The translations under genes were made by a program, and so were the position numbers. A stretch of 64,000 nt of DNA from Allosphingosinicella deserti. GTDB taxonomy: Bacteria > Pseudomonadota > Alphaproteobacteria > Sphingomonadales > Sphingomonadaceae. The first letter of the stretch is position 1; each line of letters opens with the position of its first letter. Positions 36,185 to 45,721 of this stretch are shown here, piece by piece. The notes below the pieces were generated by a model. The model made no database searches and was not told the DNA's origin. It saw only the letters and a program-made list of their open reading frames with translations. The stretch is from NCBI RefSeq assembly GCF_003012735.1, contig NZ_PXYI01000002.1, positions 124,001-188,000 of the forward strand. Reading direction: 5' to 3'.

Positions 36185-37978
36185 TCACTCGCCGGTCGGC
36201 GAGAAGGGCCGCTGCACGCAGCCTGCGGCCCGGGCGGCGGCGTGGAGCTCGATCTGATCCGGGGTGGGCCCAGTTCGAACCGGCTCACGAACGCTTCGTG
36301 CGATCGGCGCAAGGTCCGGTCCGTCGACGAAGCTGATCGTGCCTCGTCGGCAGAGGCTCGCCATGTCGGCGGCCCCGAGCGACCAGCCTGTCATCCGCAG
36401 CGGTCGATTGGAGAGATCGGGACGGTTGATGACCAGATCGGCAGCGAAGGAGGTCGCACTCGAGTCGACGATGACGAAATCGGCATCGGTCTCCGCGATC
36501 CGGCGATCGAGCGCCTGCATCGGCGCGACGAGCCGGTTCGCCATCCACAGGTGGACCGGAAGCATGACCAGCAGGCTCAGCGCAGTCGCCCAGCGGAATG
36601 CGCGTCCCGGCGCCATCTTGTTCTTCTCGAGCACCGCCCAGCCGAGACCCCCCAAGAGACAGAAGCTGCCGAGCACGCCATGGAGGTAGCGATAGCCCCA
36701 GCCATGGCCCTGATAGGGAAGCAACACGGTCATGACCAAGATCGGGAGGAGCAGCGTAAGCGCCAGGGCGCGCACCAGCGGATCGTGCCGCCAAAGCGCG
36801 CGGATCGCCACTGCGGCCAACGGGAGCAGCAGCAGATGCTGCCAAGCGGCCAGCCGCAGCAGGTTGACGGCCATCAGCCACAACGAGCTGTAGCCGAACG
36901 GTGCGATCGAGGCCTGCAGCCGGCTGAGATACCCGATCCCTGCGGGAGTCGCTCCGGCAGCGAGAGGCACTGCGGCGTGGCTCGATATCCAGTTCGGCCA
37001 GGCCAGCCAGAACAGTCCGATGATGCCGTAGACCAGAATGAACAGGGCGAGCCGGGGCCATGCTCGCTGCTCGATCAGCAGCAGGAGGAAGGGCGCGACG
37101 AACATCGGATGGAAGAGCGGCTGATGAAGTCCGGTCGCCAGGAATCCGACGCCCAGCGCGAGCAGATCGTATCTGCGGCGGCCCTTCAGGAACAGCCACA
37201 GCCACAGCAAATTGAAGCCAAGGTGGGCACTCATCGCGTACGTCGTGGTGCCGGCAATCAGGATCTGCGACGATCCCACGTAGAGGGCGACCGACACACG
37301 CGCCACGCTCGGCCGGTCGGGCGCGATCTGGCGCGCAATGCCCCACAGACACGGAATCCCGATCCCGACGAGAAGCGGCGAGACCCAGCGCTCGCCGCCG
37401 ATCAGACCGGCCAGACCGCGCAGGGCGGCGTTGACCGGCAGATATGCGGAAACCCAGGCCTCGTGACGGCCGATTGGCTGGATGAACATGGTGTTGAGCG
37501 CGTCCGCGAACGGTCGCCAGCCCTGCTCGATCGGCCAGAACAGCCGTCCGGAGGCGAAGATTGCGGCGTCGAACGTGGCCATCTGCTCGTCGCGGCTGAG
37601 ATCATGATCGTGAAGGATGAACGCGCCGGCGAGACGACAGAAGAGGATGGCGAGCAGGGTTCCTCCCAGCAGCAGCGGTGTGCCATGGCGGGTGCCGGAC
37701 GTGGCCGGCCACAGGGAGGGCGTATCGCCTTGCTCCCGGAACCGGATCAGGAAAAAGATCAGCACCAACGGCAGAAGCGGCTGATCCTGGGTTAGGAAAA
37801 GGATCACGCTGATCGAACCGGAGCGAAGCGGCAGTCCGGCGGACAGGATCGCATTGGCGAACGCGATCAGCACGATGAACGACAGCAACAGCAACCGGGA
37901 CGTTGCTCCCGTCACGATGCCTGCACGCTCACCGACCATGCCCGTCTCCAACCGCCCGCTCCTCGTTTGCGATTCCAT
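36185..37978 (-). CDS. GT-C-like integral membrane glycosyltransferase
   Basis: A 597-residue protein with about a dozen predicted membrane helices followed by a soluble C-terminal tail of about 120 residues. The first periplasmic loop has HDHDLSRDEQMATFD, with the acidic residues expected of the PMT/ArnT GT-C superfamily, which takes sugar from a polyprenyl-phosphate carrier at the periplasmic face. That suits a donor made by the nearby GT2/GtrA pair. A Met at codon 14 is an alternative start. It converges on the GT4 gene with six bases between. Confidence 0.72.
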   Translation of the reverse strand: MESQTRSGRLETGMVGERAGIVTGATSRLLLLSFIVLIAFANAILSAGLPLRSGSISVILFLTQDQPLLPLVLIFFLIRFREQGDTPSLWPATSGTRHGTPLLLGGTLLAILFCRLAGAFILHDHDLSRDEQMATFDAAIFASGRLFWPIEQGWRPFADALNTMFIQPIGRHEAWVSAYLPVNAALRGLAGLIGGERWVSPLLVGIGIPCLWGIARQIAPDRPSVARVSVALYVGSSQILIAGTTTYAMSAHLGFNLLWLWLFLKGRRRYDLLALGVGFLATGLHQPLFHPMFVAPFLLLLIEQRAWPRLALFILVYGIIGLFWLAWPNWISSHAAVPLAAGATPAGIGYLSRLQASIAPFGYSSLWLMAVNLLRLAAWQHLLLLPLAAVAIRALWRHDPLVRALALTLLLPILVMTVLLPYQGHGWGYRYLHGVLGSFCLLGGLGWAVLEKNKMAPGRAFRWATALSLLVMLPVHLWMANRLVAPMQALDRRIAETDADFVIVDSSATSFAADLVINRPDLSNRPLRMTGWSLGAADMASLCRRGTISFVDGPDLAPIARSVREPVRTGPTPDQIELHAAARAAGCVQRPFSPTGE

Positions 37979-38055
37979 TTCCAGCGATGGCGGATTTTGG
38001 TTGAGGGCGCGTTAAGCCTGAGGTTGGGTGACCCTTGGCGGCCGCTTCGGCACGC

Positions 38056-38685
38056 TTAGCGTGTACCGTAGGTCCTGTCCCCGGCGTCACCGAGGCCCGG
38101 AACGATATAGCCATGATCATTGAGGGTCTCGTCCAGCGCCGCAGTCCAGATCGGGACGTCCGGATGCGCCGCGCGGAGCGCCTCTGCGCCGGGGCGTGCG
38201 GCGAGCAGGCACACGAATCGAAGATCCGCGACGCCTGCCGCCTTCAGGCGATCGATCGCGGCGATCGCGCTGTGACCTGTTGCGAGCATCGGGTCGACGA
38301 CGATCACGAGTCGGGCGGCGATGTCTACCGGCGCCTTGAAATAATATTCGACGGGGTTGAGCGACACCGGATCGCGATACAGACCGACATGGGCGATGCG
38401 CGCGGACGGCACCAGATCGAGCATGCCCTCGGCCATCGCCAGCCCGGCGCGCAGAATCGGCGCGAACACCAGTTTCTTGCCGGCGAGCTCATGCGCCTCG
38501 GTTTCGGCAACCGGGGTCTGAATGCGGATCGGTACCGTCGGTAGATCGCGGGTCACTTCGTAGCAGAGCAGGGTGGCCGTCTCCCGCATCACCGTGCGGA
38601 ACAGCTGAATCGAGCTCGCCCGATCACGCAGAAGTCGAAGCTTGTGCTGTACCAGGGGGTGCCGAACGATCGTCAATCCATTCAT
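38056..38685 (-). CDS. upp: Uracil phosphoribosyltransferase
   Basis: A 209-residue salvage enzyme that joins uracil and PRPP to make UMP. Signature parts: [15 protein letters not shown] at the start, [24 protein letters not shown]-type residues in the middle, and the PRPP loop [11 protein letters not shown]. Near the C terminus is [17 protein letters not shown]. The ATG at 38685 gives the family start. Confidence 0.95.
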   Translation of the reverse strand: MNGLTIVRHPLVQHKLRLLRDRASSIQLFRTVMRETATLLCYEVTRDLPTVPIRIQTPVAETEAHELAGKKLVFAPILRAGLAMAEGMLDLVPSARIAHVGLYRDPVSLNPVEYYFKAPVDIAARLVIVVDPMLATGHSAIAAIDRLKAAGVADLRFVCLLAARPGAEALRAAHPDVPIWTAALDETLNDHGYIVPGLGDAGDRTYGTR

Positions 38686-38981
38686 GTCGTGCCCTGCCGC
38701 CGTTGTTGATCTTCCGGGATCGCTCCGCGCCGGAACCCTAAGCACGTGGCGGAAGATCGGCCAGCCGGCGCGCGCGATTCGCCGGAGGAAACGTCAGCCG
38801 CAAGGACGGAACCAGCCGGTGGGTCGCCGCATTCTGACTAGCCTCGGTCGGGCGCTCGTTTCAGCCGCTTGGGCGCGGGCACCTTGTCAACCGCCCCGCT
38901 TGGCTATTCTCTTGCAGTTCCTCCGCGACAGCGAAGGGTGGCGTATGCGTCGGACAAAATCCGGCGGCGAGATTCTCCGGA
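38686..38981. other. Non-coding stretch between upp and the sulfate transport operon
   Basis: No convincing gene is visible. It contains the upp upstream region and AATCCGG at 38958-38964 paired with CCGGATT at 38977-38983, an inverted repeat just ahead of the promoter proposed at 38982-39009. The rest is GC-rich without recognisable structure. Confidence 0.5.
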
Positions 38982-39009
38982 TTGTCAACCAAGCTGGTTG
39001 AGTTACAAG
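38982..39009 (+). promoter_or_regulatory. Candidate promoter-operator of the sulfate transport operon
   Basis: TTGTCA (38982-38987) and TACAAG (39004-39009) with a 16-base spacer resemble a -35/-10 pair. A perfect 7-bp inverted repeat, TCAACCA at 38985-38991 and TGGTTGA at 38995-39001, lies within it, so a bound protein would block polymerase. It is about 155 bases before the cysT start. Confidence 0.42.
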
Positions 39010-39029
39010 GCCGATGTACGGAGGACGTC

Positions 39030-39125
39030 ATGGGCGGTGCGCCATCACGAAGTGAAACGAAGTTCCTGACGATCGTCGGGGTGCGTGCCCTGCGGCCGGG
39101 CTGGACGGCGTCACGCAAATCCTGA
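39030..39125 (+). CDS. Possible 31-residue leader peptide upstream of cysT
   Basis: ATG at 39030 is preceded by GGAGG five bases away and opens 31 codons ([20 protein letters not shown] onwards) to TGA at 39123. It contains no cysteine or methionine run that would point to attenuation. A second mini-frame of 13 codons (39128-39169) ends in an ATGA overlap with the cysT start. Both could be translated leaders or chance frames. Confidence 0.25.
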   Translation: MGGAPSRSETKFLTIVGVRALRPGWTASRKS

Positions 39126-39165
39126 TCATGCCATTCAGGTTCCCTCTCACCGCGCTCGGCGCGGC

Positions 39166-40014
39166 ATGACGGCGGCAGCCCTGCTGCCGCGGCTCCGGCG
39201 CAAGCGGTCCGCCATGCCCGGTCTCGGGCTGACGCTCGGCATCTCCTTGCTTTGGCTGTCGCTGATCGTCTTGCTCCCGCTCAGCACCGTGTTCGTGAAG
39301 AGCGCCGGCATCGGCTGGGACGGCTTCTGGCAGGCCGCTGGATCCGAACGCGCGATGGCAGCCTATCGGCTGAGCTTCGGCGCCGCATTCGTTGCTGCCC
39401 TGATCAACCTCGTCTTCGGCCTGCTCGTCGCCTGGGTGCTGGTCCGCTACCACTTCCCGGGGCGCCGGCTGCTCGGCGCCGTGGTCGATCTGCCATTCGC
39501 CTTGCCGACCGCCGTCGCCGGGATCGCGCTCACCACCATCTATTCGCAGAACGGGCTGGTCGGCAGCGTGCTCGCGCCGCTGGGGCTGCCCATCGCCTAT
39601 CGACCCGCCGGGATCGTCATCGCGCTGGTTTTCGTCGGCCTGCCCTTCGTCGTGCGGACGGTCGAACCGGTGCTCGAGCAATTGTCGAAGGAAGTGGAGG
39701 AAGCAGCGATCACGCTCGGCGCGACCCGCCGCCAAACCTTCCTTCGGATCATCCTGCCGGCGATCGCGCCGGCGCTTGCCACGGGCTTCTCGCTCGCCTT
39801 CGCGCGCGGTGCCGGGGAATATGGCTCGGTGATCTTCATCGCCGGCAACATGCCGTATCGCACCGAGATCGCGCCGTTGCTGATCATCACCCAGCTCGAG
39901 GAATATGACTATCCCGGCGCGGCAGCGATCGCGGTCGTCATGCTGATGATCTCGTTCACGATGCTGCTGGTGCTGAACGCGCTTCAGGTCTGGCAGAGGC
40001 GGCGATCGGCATGA
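39166..40014 (+). CDS. cysT: Sulfate/thiosulfate ABC transporter permease CysT
   Basis: A 282-residue inner-membrane permease with six predicted helices. [22 protein letters not shown] at the start and the EAA loop [27 protein letters not shown] are characteristic of CysT (CysU). With CysW it forms the channel for sulfate or thiosulfate import. The ATG at 39166 fits the family start. Its stop overlaps cysW (ATGA). Confidence 0.93.
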   Translation: MTAAALLPRLRRKRSAMPGLGLTLGISLLWLSLIVLLPLSTVFVKSAGIGWDGFWQAAGSERAMAAYRLSFGAAFVAALINLVFGLLVAWVLVRYHFPGRRLLGAVVDLPFALPTAVAGIALTTIYSQNGLVGSVLAPLGLPIAYRPAGIVIALVFVGLPFVVRTVEPVLEQLSKEVEEAAITLGATRRQTFLRIILPAIAPALATGFSLAFARGAGEYGSVIFIAGNMPYRTEIAPLLIITQLEEYDYPGAAAIAVVMLMISFTMLLVLNALQVWQRRRSA

Positions 40015-40853
40015 GCCGCCGTTCGCCCCTTCAGGAGAGCAAGGCGGTCAAATGGCTGCTGATCGGCGTCGCCTTTCTCTATATCGCGCTGATACTGCTG
40101 CTGCCGCTCGGCACCGTGTTCTACGAAGCGCTCCGCGGCGGCGTTGCCACCTGGATGGAGGCGGTGACCGAATCCAACGCGCGCTCGGCTATCACCCTCA
40201 CTCTGCTGGTCGCCGCGATCGCGGTGCCGCTCAACGTCGCGTTCGGGTTGGCGGCGGCCTGGGCGATCACCAAGCATGATTTCCGGTTCAAGCCGCTCCT
40301 GCTGACCCTCATCGACCTGCCATTCTCGGTGTCACCGGTCGTGTCGGGGTTGATCTACGTGCTGCTGTTCGGGGCGCAGGGCTGGTTCGGGTCCACCCTC
40401 CAGGATCGCGGCATCGAGATCATCTTCGCGGTGCCCGGGATCGTCCTGGCAACCATCTTCGTCACCTTCCCGTTCGTCGCCCGCGAGCTCATTCCTCTGA
40501 TGACGGAGCAGGGCAAATCCGACGAGGAGGCCGCTTTGTCGCTCGGCGCGAGCGGCTGGCAGACCTTCTGGCACGTTACACTCCCCAATATCCGCTGGGG
40601 CCTGCTCTACGGCGTGCTTCTCGCCAACGCTCGCGCGATGGGCGAGTTCGGCGCCGTCTCCGTCGTTTCCGGTCACATCAGGGGCGAAACCAACACCATG
40701 CCCCTGCACATCGAGGTGCTCTACAATGAGTACAATTTCGCCGCCGCGTTCGCCGTCGCCTCTCTCCTCGCCGTCCTCGCCCTCGTCACTCTTGTTCTCA
40801 AATCCATCCTCGAATGGCGCCACCGTGGCGCCATCGCGGCGCGAGGCCATTGA
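40011..40853 (+). CDS. cysW: Sulfate/thiosulfate ABC transporter permease CysW
   Basis: A 280-residue inner-membrane permease, the second subunit of the sulfate channel. The EAA loop [30 protein letters not shown] and the following [31 protein letters not shown] are CysW-specific. It overlaps cysT by four bases and ends one base before the cysA start codon region. Confidence 0.94.
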   Translation: MSRRSPLQESKAVKWLLIGVAFLYIALILLLPLGTVFYEALRGGVATWMEAVTESNARSAITLTLLVAAIAVPLNVAFGLAAAWAITKHDFRFKPLLLTLIDLPFSVSPVVSGLIYVLLFGAQGWFGSTLQDRGIEIIFAVPGIVLATIFVTFPFVARELIPLMTEQGKSDEEAALSLGASGWQTFWHVTLPNIRWGLLYGVLLANARAMGEFGAVSVVSGHIRGETNTMPLHIEVLYNEYNFAAAFAVASLLAVLALVTLVLKSILEWRHRGAIAARGH

Positions 40854-40854
40854 G

Positions 40855-41571
40855 ATGTCGATCCGCGTCGAAGAGGTCAGCAAGCGCTTCTCCACCTATC
40901 CTGCGCTCGCCGGTGTCTCGCTTGAAATCGTCGACGGCGAGTTCGTTGCCCTGCTCGGCCCCTCGGGCTCGGGCAAGACGACCCTGCTCCGCATCATCGC
41001 CGGGCTCGACTTTCCCGATTCGGGCGTGATCCGGTTCGGCGATCGCGACGTCACCGATGATCCTGCCGCCAAGCGCGGGATCGGTTTCGTGTTCCAGCAT
41101 TATGCCTTGTTCGGCCACATGAGCGTGGCGCGGAACATAGCGTTCGGCCTCGACATCCTGCCGCGCCGCGCGCGTCCGGCCCGGGCCGAGATCGAGGCAC
41201 GGGTGGACGAGCTTCTGAAGCTGGTTCAGCTCGAAGGCTATGGCGAACGCTACCCGGCGCAGCTTTCCGGCGGTCAGCGCCAGCGTGTCGCCCTTGCCCG
41301 CGCGCTTGCCCGCAATCCCCGCTTCCTGCTGCTCGACGAGCCGTTCGGCGCACTCGATACCAAGGTCCGGCGGGAGCTGCGCGACGCGCTGCGGATCATC
41401 CATGACGAGATCGGCCTGACCTCGATCTTCGTCACCCATGACCATGAAGAAGCGTTCGCGCTCGCCGATCGGGTGGCCATTCTCAACGCCGGCCGGATCG
41501 AGCAGTTCGCCGCCCCGGCCGAGATACTCGAGCGGCCGGCGAGTCCGTTCGTCACCAGCTTCGTCGCCTGA
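40855..41571 (+). CDS. cysA: Sulfate ABC transporter ATPase CysA, lacking the C-terminal regulatory domain
   Basis: A 238-residue nucleotide-binding subunit. It has an intact ATPase core: Walker [11 protein letters not shown]-loop FVFQHYALF, signature LSGGQRQRV, Walker [13 protein letters not shown] and switch histidine VTHDHEEA. Most CysA proteins are about 330-360 residues with a TOBE-type C-terminal domain. This one stops at SPFVTSFVA, and only 23 bases separate it from the next gene, so no coding remnant of the missing part is present. The ATPase should work, but regulation through the missing domain is not possible. Confidence 0.92.
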   Translation: MSIRVEEVSKRFSTYPALAGVSLEIVDGEFVALLGPSGSGKTTLLRIIAGLDFPDSGVIRFGDRDVTDDPAAKRGIGFVFQHYALFGHMSVARNIAFGLDILPRRARPARAEIEARVDELLKLVQLEGYGERYPAQLSGGQRQRVALARALARNPRFLLLDEPFGALDTKVRRELRDALRIIHDEIGLTSIFVTHDHEEAFALADRVAILNAGRIEQFAAPAEILERPASPFVTSFVA

Positions 41572-41594
41572 CCGCCCCGCATTCCGGAGGGAAT

Positions 41595-42641
41595 ATGAAC
41601 CGTCGCGTCCTGCTCCTCGCTCTGTCCGGCCTCGTTCTTGCGCCGCTCGCTTCCTGCTCCGGCGGTGATTCCGGCAAGAGCGGCGGCTCGGCGCAATTGC
41701 TCAACGTTTCCTACGATCCGACCCGGGAGCTCTACCGCGACGTCAACGACGCCTTTGCCCGCAAGTGGCAGGCCGAGAAGGGACAGAAGGTCAGCTTCCG
41801 GATGAGCCATGGCGGTTCGGGCAAGCAGTCGCGCGCCGTGATCGACGGGCTGGAGGCGGACGTCGTCACCTTAGGGCTCGGCTACGACATCGACGTCATC
41901 GCCGAGAAAACCAAGCGTCTCCCCGCAAATTGGCAGGCCCGTCTGCCCAGCAACAGCGCGCCGTATACGTCGACGATCGTCTTCCTCGTCCGCAAGGGCA
42001 ATCCCAAGAACATCCGCGACTGGGCCGATCTCGTCCGTCCGGGCGTCCAGGTGATCACCCCCAATCCCAAGACCAGCGGCGGCGCCCGCTGGAACTTCCT
42101 TGCGGCGTGGGGCTATGGGCGCAAGGCGGGCGGTTCCGATGCGGCGGCACAGCGCTACGTCACCCAATTGTTCGCCAATGTGCCGGTGCTCGACAGCGGC
42201 GCGCGCGGCGCGACGACGACCTTTGCCGAGCGCGGCATCGGTGACGTCCTGCTTGCGTGGGAGAACGAAGCCTTCCTCGCCCAGAACGAGCTCGGCGCCG
42301 GCAAGTTCGAGATCGTCGCGCCGTCTTTGTCCATCCTCGCCGAGCCGCCGGTCGCGGTGGTCGATGAGAATGCAAAGAAGCACGGCACCAGCGAGGTCGC
42401 CGAGGCTTATCTGCGCTTCCTCTACACGCCTGAGGGACAGGAGATCATCGCCAAGCATTTCTATCGCCCGCGCGATGCGCAGGTGGCGGCGAAGCATGCC
42501 GGCCGCTTCCCGCAGATCGAGCTCCTCACCATCGACAAGGATTTCGGCGGCTGGGGCGCGGCCCAGACCCGCTTCTTCTCCGACGGCGGCGTGTTCGATT
42601 CGATCTCCGGCGGCAAGAGCCGCTCCGGCGGCGCTCGGTAA
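41595..42641 (+). CDS. sbp: Sulfate-binding protein of the ABC transporter (lipoprotein form)
   Basis: A 348-residue substrate-binding protein. The signal [21 protein letters not shown] has a lipobox with Cys21, so it is probably lipid-anchored. [38 protein letters not shown] and [17 protein letters not shown] are the sulfate-binding family blocks. GGAGGG lies seven bases before the start. In many organisms sbp is first in the operon; here it follows the permeases and ATPase. Confidence 0.93.
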   Translation: MNRRVLLLALSGLVLAPLASCSGGDSGKSGGSAQLLNVSYDPTRELYRDVNDAFARKWQAEKGQKVSFRMSHGGSGKQSRAVIDGLEADVVTLGLGYDIDVIAEKTKRLPANWQARLPSNSAPYTSTIVFLVRKGNPKNIRDWADLVRPGVQVITPNPKTSGGARWNFLAAWGYGRKAGGSDAAAQRYVTQLFANVPVLDSGARGATTTFAERGIGDVLLAWENEAFLAQNELGAGKFEIVAPSLSILAEPPVAVVDENAKKHGTSEVAEAYLRFLYTPEGQEIIAKHFYRPRDAQVAAKHAGRFPQIELLTIDKDFGGWGAAQTRFFSDGGVFDSISGGKSRSGGAR

Positions 42642-42668
42642 TCGGCAGGCGGCTGACACGGAGCGACC

Positions 42669-43220
42669 ATGGACGCGCGTACCGAGAAGCAGAAGATGCT
42701 CGCCGGCGAACCCTACCATGCCGGCGATCCTGAGATCGTTGCCGATCAGGCCCGGGCCGCGGACTGGATGGCACGGTTCAATCCTTCGCGAATCCTGTCG
42801 CGGCCGGAGCGGCGAGCGTTGCTCCAGGAGGGCCTGGGCGAGGTCGGTGAAGGATCGGTGATCCGGCCGCCATTCCATTGCGATTACGGCACCAACATCC
42901 GCCTGGGCCGCAACGTTTTCCTCAACTACAATTGCGTGATCCTCGATGTCGTCGCGGTGACCGTTGGTGACGACACCCAGATCGGACCCGGCGTCCAGAT
43001 CCTCACCGCCGACCACCCCCGCGACCCCGCCGAGCGCGCGACCGGGATCGAATGGGGCCACCCGGTCACGATCGGACGCAACGTCTGGATCGGCGGCGGC
43101 GCGATCATCCTGCCGGGAGTCACGATCGGCGACGATGCGATCATCGGCGCCGGCAGCGTGGTCACCCGGGATGTCGCGCCGGGTGCGACAGTAGTCGGCA
43201 ATCCGGCGAGACCTCGCTGA
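42669..43220 (+). CDS. maa: Maltose/galactoside O-acetyltransferase family protein
   Basis: A 183-residue LbH acetyltransferase. The N-terminal helix [22 protein letters not shown] is typical of maltose/galactoside acetyltransferases. The following hexapeptide coil has [25 protein letters not shown], a catalytic-type histidine in ADHPRDP, and [16 protein letters not shown]. It transfers acetyl from acetyl-CoA to a sugar. It trails sbp by 27 bases; a functional link to sulfate uptake is not evident. Confidence 0.87.
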   Translation: MDARTEKQKMLAGEPYHAGDPEIVADQARAADWMARFNPSRILSRPERRALLQEGLGEVGEGSVIRPPFHCDYGTNIRLGRNVFLNYNCVILDVVAVTVGDDTQIGPGVQILTADHPRDPAERATGIEWGHPVTIGRNVWIGGGAIILPGVTIGDDAIIGAGSVVTRDVAPGATVVGNPARPR

Positions 43221-43230
43221 GCGACGCCAG

Positions 43231-44037
43231 TCACGTGCACCTACGGCGGGCAATGGCGATCAAGGCGGTGGACGGAATCGGCAAGACATCGACGGTTCCG
43301 GCCTCGTCGGCGCGACGTCGTATTTCCGCGGCGGCCGTCATCTTCTGCTCGGCGCTCAACATGGTCCAGTGCGGCATCAGACCGAGGATCCGGTCGGCAT
43401 CGTCGAGTATGTCGAGGCGCAGCATGAAGTCGTGCGTCACCTCTGCGATGGCCGGCGCTTCGAAGCCCGCCGCCACCATTTCGTCGCGCAGCCGCGCTGG
43501 ATCGCGCAAGGTCGTCATTCCCTCCGGCATGGTGGGCAGCGCGAGCTCGGGGAAGCGCGTGCAGAGGATCTCGGTGAGCAGCAGGTTGGTCGCCGCGCCG
43601 GCTTCGTTCTTCCAGGTTCCAAGCACGGCAATCCCACCCGGCCTGGTGACTCGCGCCATTTCCCGGAGGCCCTTGCGCCAGTCGGGAAACAGCATGATCC
43701 CGAACATCGAGATGGTGACGTCGAAGCGCCCGTCCTCGATTGCCAGCGCCTGCCCGTCCATCACCTCGGCCCGCAAATTGGCAGGTCCGATTGCGGCAAC
43801 GCGCGCGACCATCCCGGGCGAGAAATCGGTTGCGAGCACCCGTGCGCCGCGGCGGGCGGCCACCAGGGCTGCGGCGCCGATGCCCGTCGCAATGTCCAGC
43901 ACCTCGGTCTCCGGACCGATGGGCACGCTCGCCAGTGCCGCGCTGGAGAACAGCTCCGTAAACGGGTGCGCTTGCTCCTCGTAGTTCGCGATCATCCTGT
44001 CCCAGCGCTCGGGATCGTTCATGTCGGCATGGCTCAT
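43231..44037 (-). CDS. Class I SAM-dependent methyltransferase (UbiE/Methyltransf_11 type)
   Basis: A 268-residue methyltransferase: VLDIATGIGAAALVAARRGARV is motif I, LATDFSPGMV motif II, and DVTISMFGIMLFPDWRKGLREMARVTRPGG the later motifs. The acceptor is unknown. It is divergent from an Rrf2 regulator across 100 bases, so that regulator may control it. Confidence 0.8.
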   Translation of the reverse strand: MSHADMNDPERWDRMIANYEEQAHPFTELFSSAALASVPIGPETEVLDIATGIGAAALVAARRGARVLATDFSPGMVARVAAIGPANLRAEVMDGQALAIEDGRFDVTISMFGIMLFPDWRKGLREMARVTRPGGIAVLGTWKNEAGAATNLLLTEILCTRFPELALPTMPEGMTTLRDPARLRDEMVAAGFEAPAIAEVTHDFMLRLDILDDADRILGLMPHWTMLSAEQKMTAAAEIRRRADEAGTVDVLPIPSTALIAIARRRCT

Positions 44038-44060
44038 CGGGATCTTCCTTTCAGCCACGC

Positions 44061-44083
44061 CCTTATCATGTAACTTATCAAGT
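44061..44083. promoter_or_regulatory. Candidate operator between methyltransferase and Rrf2 genes
   Basis: CTTATCA occurs at 44062-44068 and again at 44074-44080 in the same orientation, 12 bases apart, within an AT-rich patch of the divergent promoter region. The spacing of about one DNA turn suits a dimer. The bound protein is likely to be the adjacent Rrf2 regulator, which is inferred. Confidence 0.32.
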
Positions 44084-44137
44084 GTCGAATCTTTCGAGGC
44101 CTTGCTCCGTCTTAAGTTTCGGATGATTGCACGACAG

Positions 44138-44587
44138 ATGAGACCTGACAGCCGCCTCTCCCGGATGTTGCACGTGCTGCTGCACATGGTGCGCCGGCCC
44201 GAACCGATGACATCCGACGCGATCGCCGCCATGCTGCGGACCAATCCGGTGGTTGTGCGCCGGACGATGGCGGGGCTGCGAGAGGCGGGCTACGTGCGCT
44301 CGGAGCGCGGCCACGGCGGCGGCTGGACCCTGGCCAGCGATCCCGCGGCGATCACCTTGCTGGATGTGCATCGCGCCGTCGGAGGCCCGACCCTGTTCGC
44401 AATCGGCAACGAGAGCGACAACCCGCAGTGCCTGGTCGAACAGACCGTCAACGGCGCCCTTGCCGAAACGCTTAGGGAAGCCGAGGCACTATTGCTCGGC
44501 AGGCTGGGCGCGGTCACTCTCGCCGCCCTGGCCCACGATTTCGACGCGCGATGGTCAGCCTGTTTTCCAGCTGATGGAAGCGATTAG
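44138..44587 (+). CDS. Rrf2-family regulator without cluster cysteines
   Basis: A 149-residue winged-helix protein starting MRPDSRLSRMLHVLLHM, with TNPVVVRRTMAGLREAGYV and GHGGGWTLASDPAAITLLDVH typical of Rrf2 proteins. It lacks the three-cysteine cluster motif; only single cysteines occur (QCLVEQ and ACFPAD). It is like the YwnA-type group that senses redox or electrophile stress. An ATG at 44123 is an alternative start. It is divergent from the methyltransferase gene. Confidence 0.82.
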   Translation: MRPDSRLSRMLHVLLHMVRRPEPMTSDAIAAMLRTNPVVVRRTMAGLREAGYVRSERGHGGGWTLASDPAAITLLDVHRAVGGPTLFAIGNESDNPQCLVEQTVNGALAETLREAEALLLGRLGAVTLAALAHDFDARWSACFPADGSD

Positions 44588-44609
44588 CGCCCGGCGCGTT
44601 CGGCCCGGC

Positions 44610-44846
44610 TCACCGTTCCGAGATCGTCGGCCGCACCGGAACAATGAAGATCGGCTGCGCCTCTTCATCCTCGACGTCGACACGGGCACAAACCGGATAA
44701 GCAAGGCGGGCAGTCTCGTCCCGCCGAAGATCCTCGACCACCTGGAGCGCAAAGCTGCGCGCCTCCTCAACGTCGCGGCACTCGGTGCCGATCTCGTCCT
44801 TGAGCGACAAACCTCCGCCGCGAAGGTGGAAGAAGAAGCGCGACAC
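44610..44846 (-). CDS. DUF6894 family small protein
   Basis: A 78-residue protein. SRFFFHLRGGG, DEIGTECRDVEEARSFALQ and VEDLRRDE follow the pattern of the DUF6894 family, short proteins common in alphaproteobacteria. The GTG at 44846 is preferred over an ATG four codons earlier because GAGG precedes it at normal spacing and family members begin near this point. Function unknown. Confidence 0.6.
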   Translation of the reverse strand: MSRFFFHLRGGGLSLKDEIGTECRDVEEARSFALQVVEDLRRDETARLAYPVCARVDVEDEEAQPIFIVPVRPTISER

Positions 44847-44980
44847 TCGCCACCTCATCGTTACGCCATGCCAAGGCCGGTCAGAACGTGCTGATACAGG
44901 TTAAGTTTCAATACTTGGCGCGGATCTGCACCACATTTGGAACATCGCCCGATGAAAGCGACTTCGGGCCAGCGAAGCAA

Positions 44981-45721
44981 TCAGTCGCACGACGGGTCGA
45001 AGGCCCCCCCGAAGGTCGGAGCTTCGATTCCATTTGCAGTGATCCAGACTGCTGTCGTCTCGAGGTCTGCGGGATCGTGGACATCCTTGCACCCTTCCGT
45101 CTCGAACGGGAGGATGCGAGACCCCATGCAAGGCCACGGCGCTTGCCCTTCAGGATCGAATATCGCCTGCCGTCCCCGGAGCACCCAGAAGGAATGATCG
45201 AAGAAAAAGGCGGTGGGCAGGTCCTGGCGATTGGCCGAGACGTCGCCCGGCACGAACGGTTCGAGCGACCCGTCGCTCCGCAGGCGCTTCGCACGCATCG
45301 GATGATATTCCGGCTGCTGATGCGCCGGCACAACGGCAGTCGCCTCTGGATGGGCGAGCAACAGAGCAATGCAGGCGTCGATCTGCTGCTCCGTGATCGT
45401 ACCGACATTGGCATGCTGGACGACCAGGATGTCGACCGGACCATCACGTTCCATGATCGGAAAGGCGTGGCGCACCGCGTCGGTGCTCTGGGCCGTCGCG
45501 GTGGCAAGCTCCGGCGGCCTGGAGATCGGCACGTAGCCCGCAGCAGCCGCCGTCTCGAGGATTCGATCGCAGTCGCTGCTGACATAGAAACGAGTGATGT
45601 GGCGACTGCGGCGGGCGGCGCCTGCGGCCCAGTGAAGCAACGGCACGCCGAGAACCGGAAGGATGTTCTTGTCCTTGAGCGAACTCCCACCCCGGCCGAT
45701 CATCAAGGCTGCGATGTTCAT
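44981..45721 (-). CDS. CMP-sugar-acid synthetase, NeuA/cytidylyltransferase family
   Basis: A 246-residue enzyme that would activate a keto sugar acid with CTP. MNIAALMIGRGGSSLKDKNILPVLGVPLL is the NeuA/KdsB-type start, although the usual KG(S/R) of RxGSKGIPxKN is replaced by RGGSSLKDKN. YVSSDCDRILETA, STDAVRHAF and HPMRAKRL correspond to later family blocks. It is the last gene of the sugar-acid operon and overlaps the methyltransferase gene upstream (ATGA). The sugar could be a sialic, legionaminic or pseudaminic acid or a relative. Confidence 0.8.
   Translation of the reverse strand: MNIAALMIGRGGSSLKDKNILPVLGVPLLHWAAGAARRSRHITRFYVSSDCDRILETAAAAGYVPISRPPELATATAQSTDAVRHAFPIMERDGPVDILVVQHANVGTITEQQIDACIALLLAHPEATAVVPAHQQPEYHPMRAKRLRSDGSLEPFVPGDVSANRQDLPTAFFFDHSFWVLRGRQAIFDPEGQAPWPCMGSRILPFETEGCKDVHDPADLETTAVWITANGIEAPTFGGAFDPSCD

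Noticed and set aside
44859-44980. Insertion-sequence end or attachment site next to the sugar-acid operon
   Set aside because: No tRNA gene, transposase fragment or terminal inverted repeat could be found at this edge.
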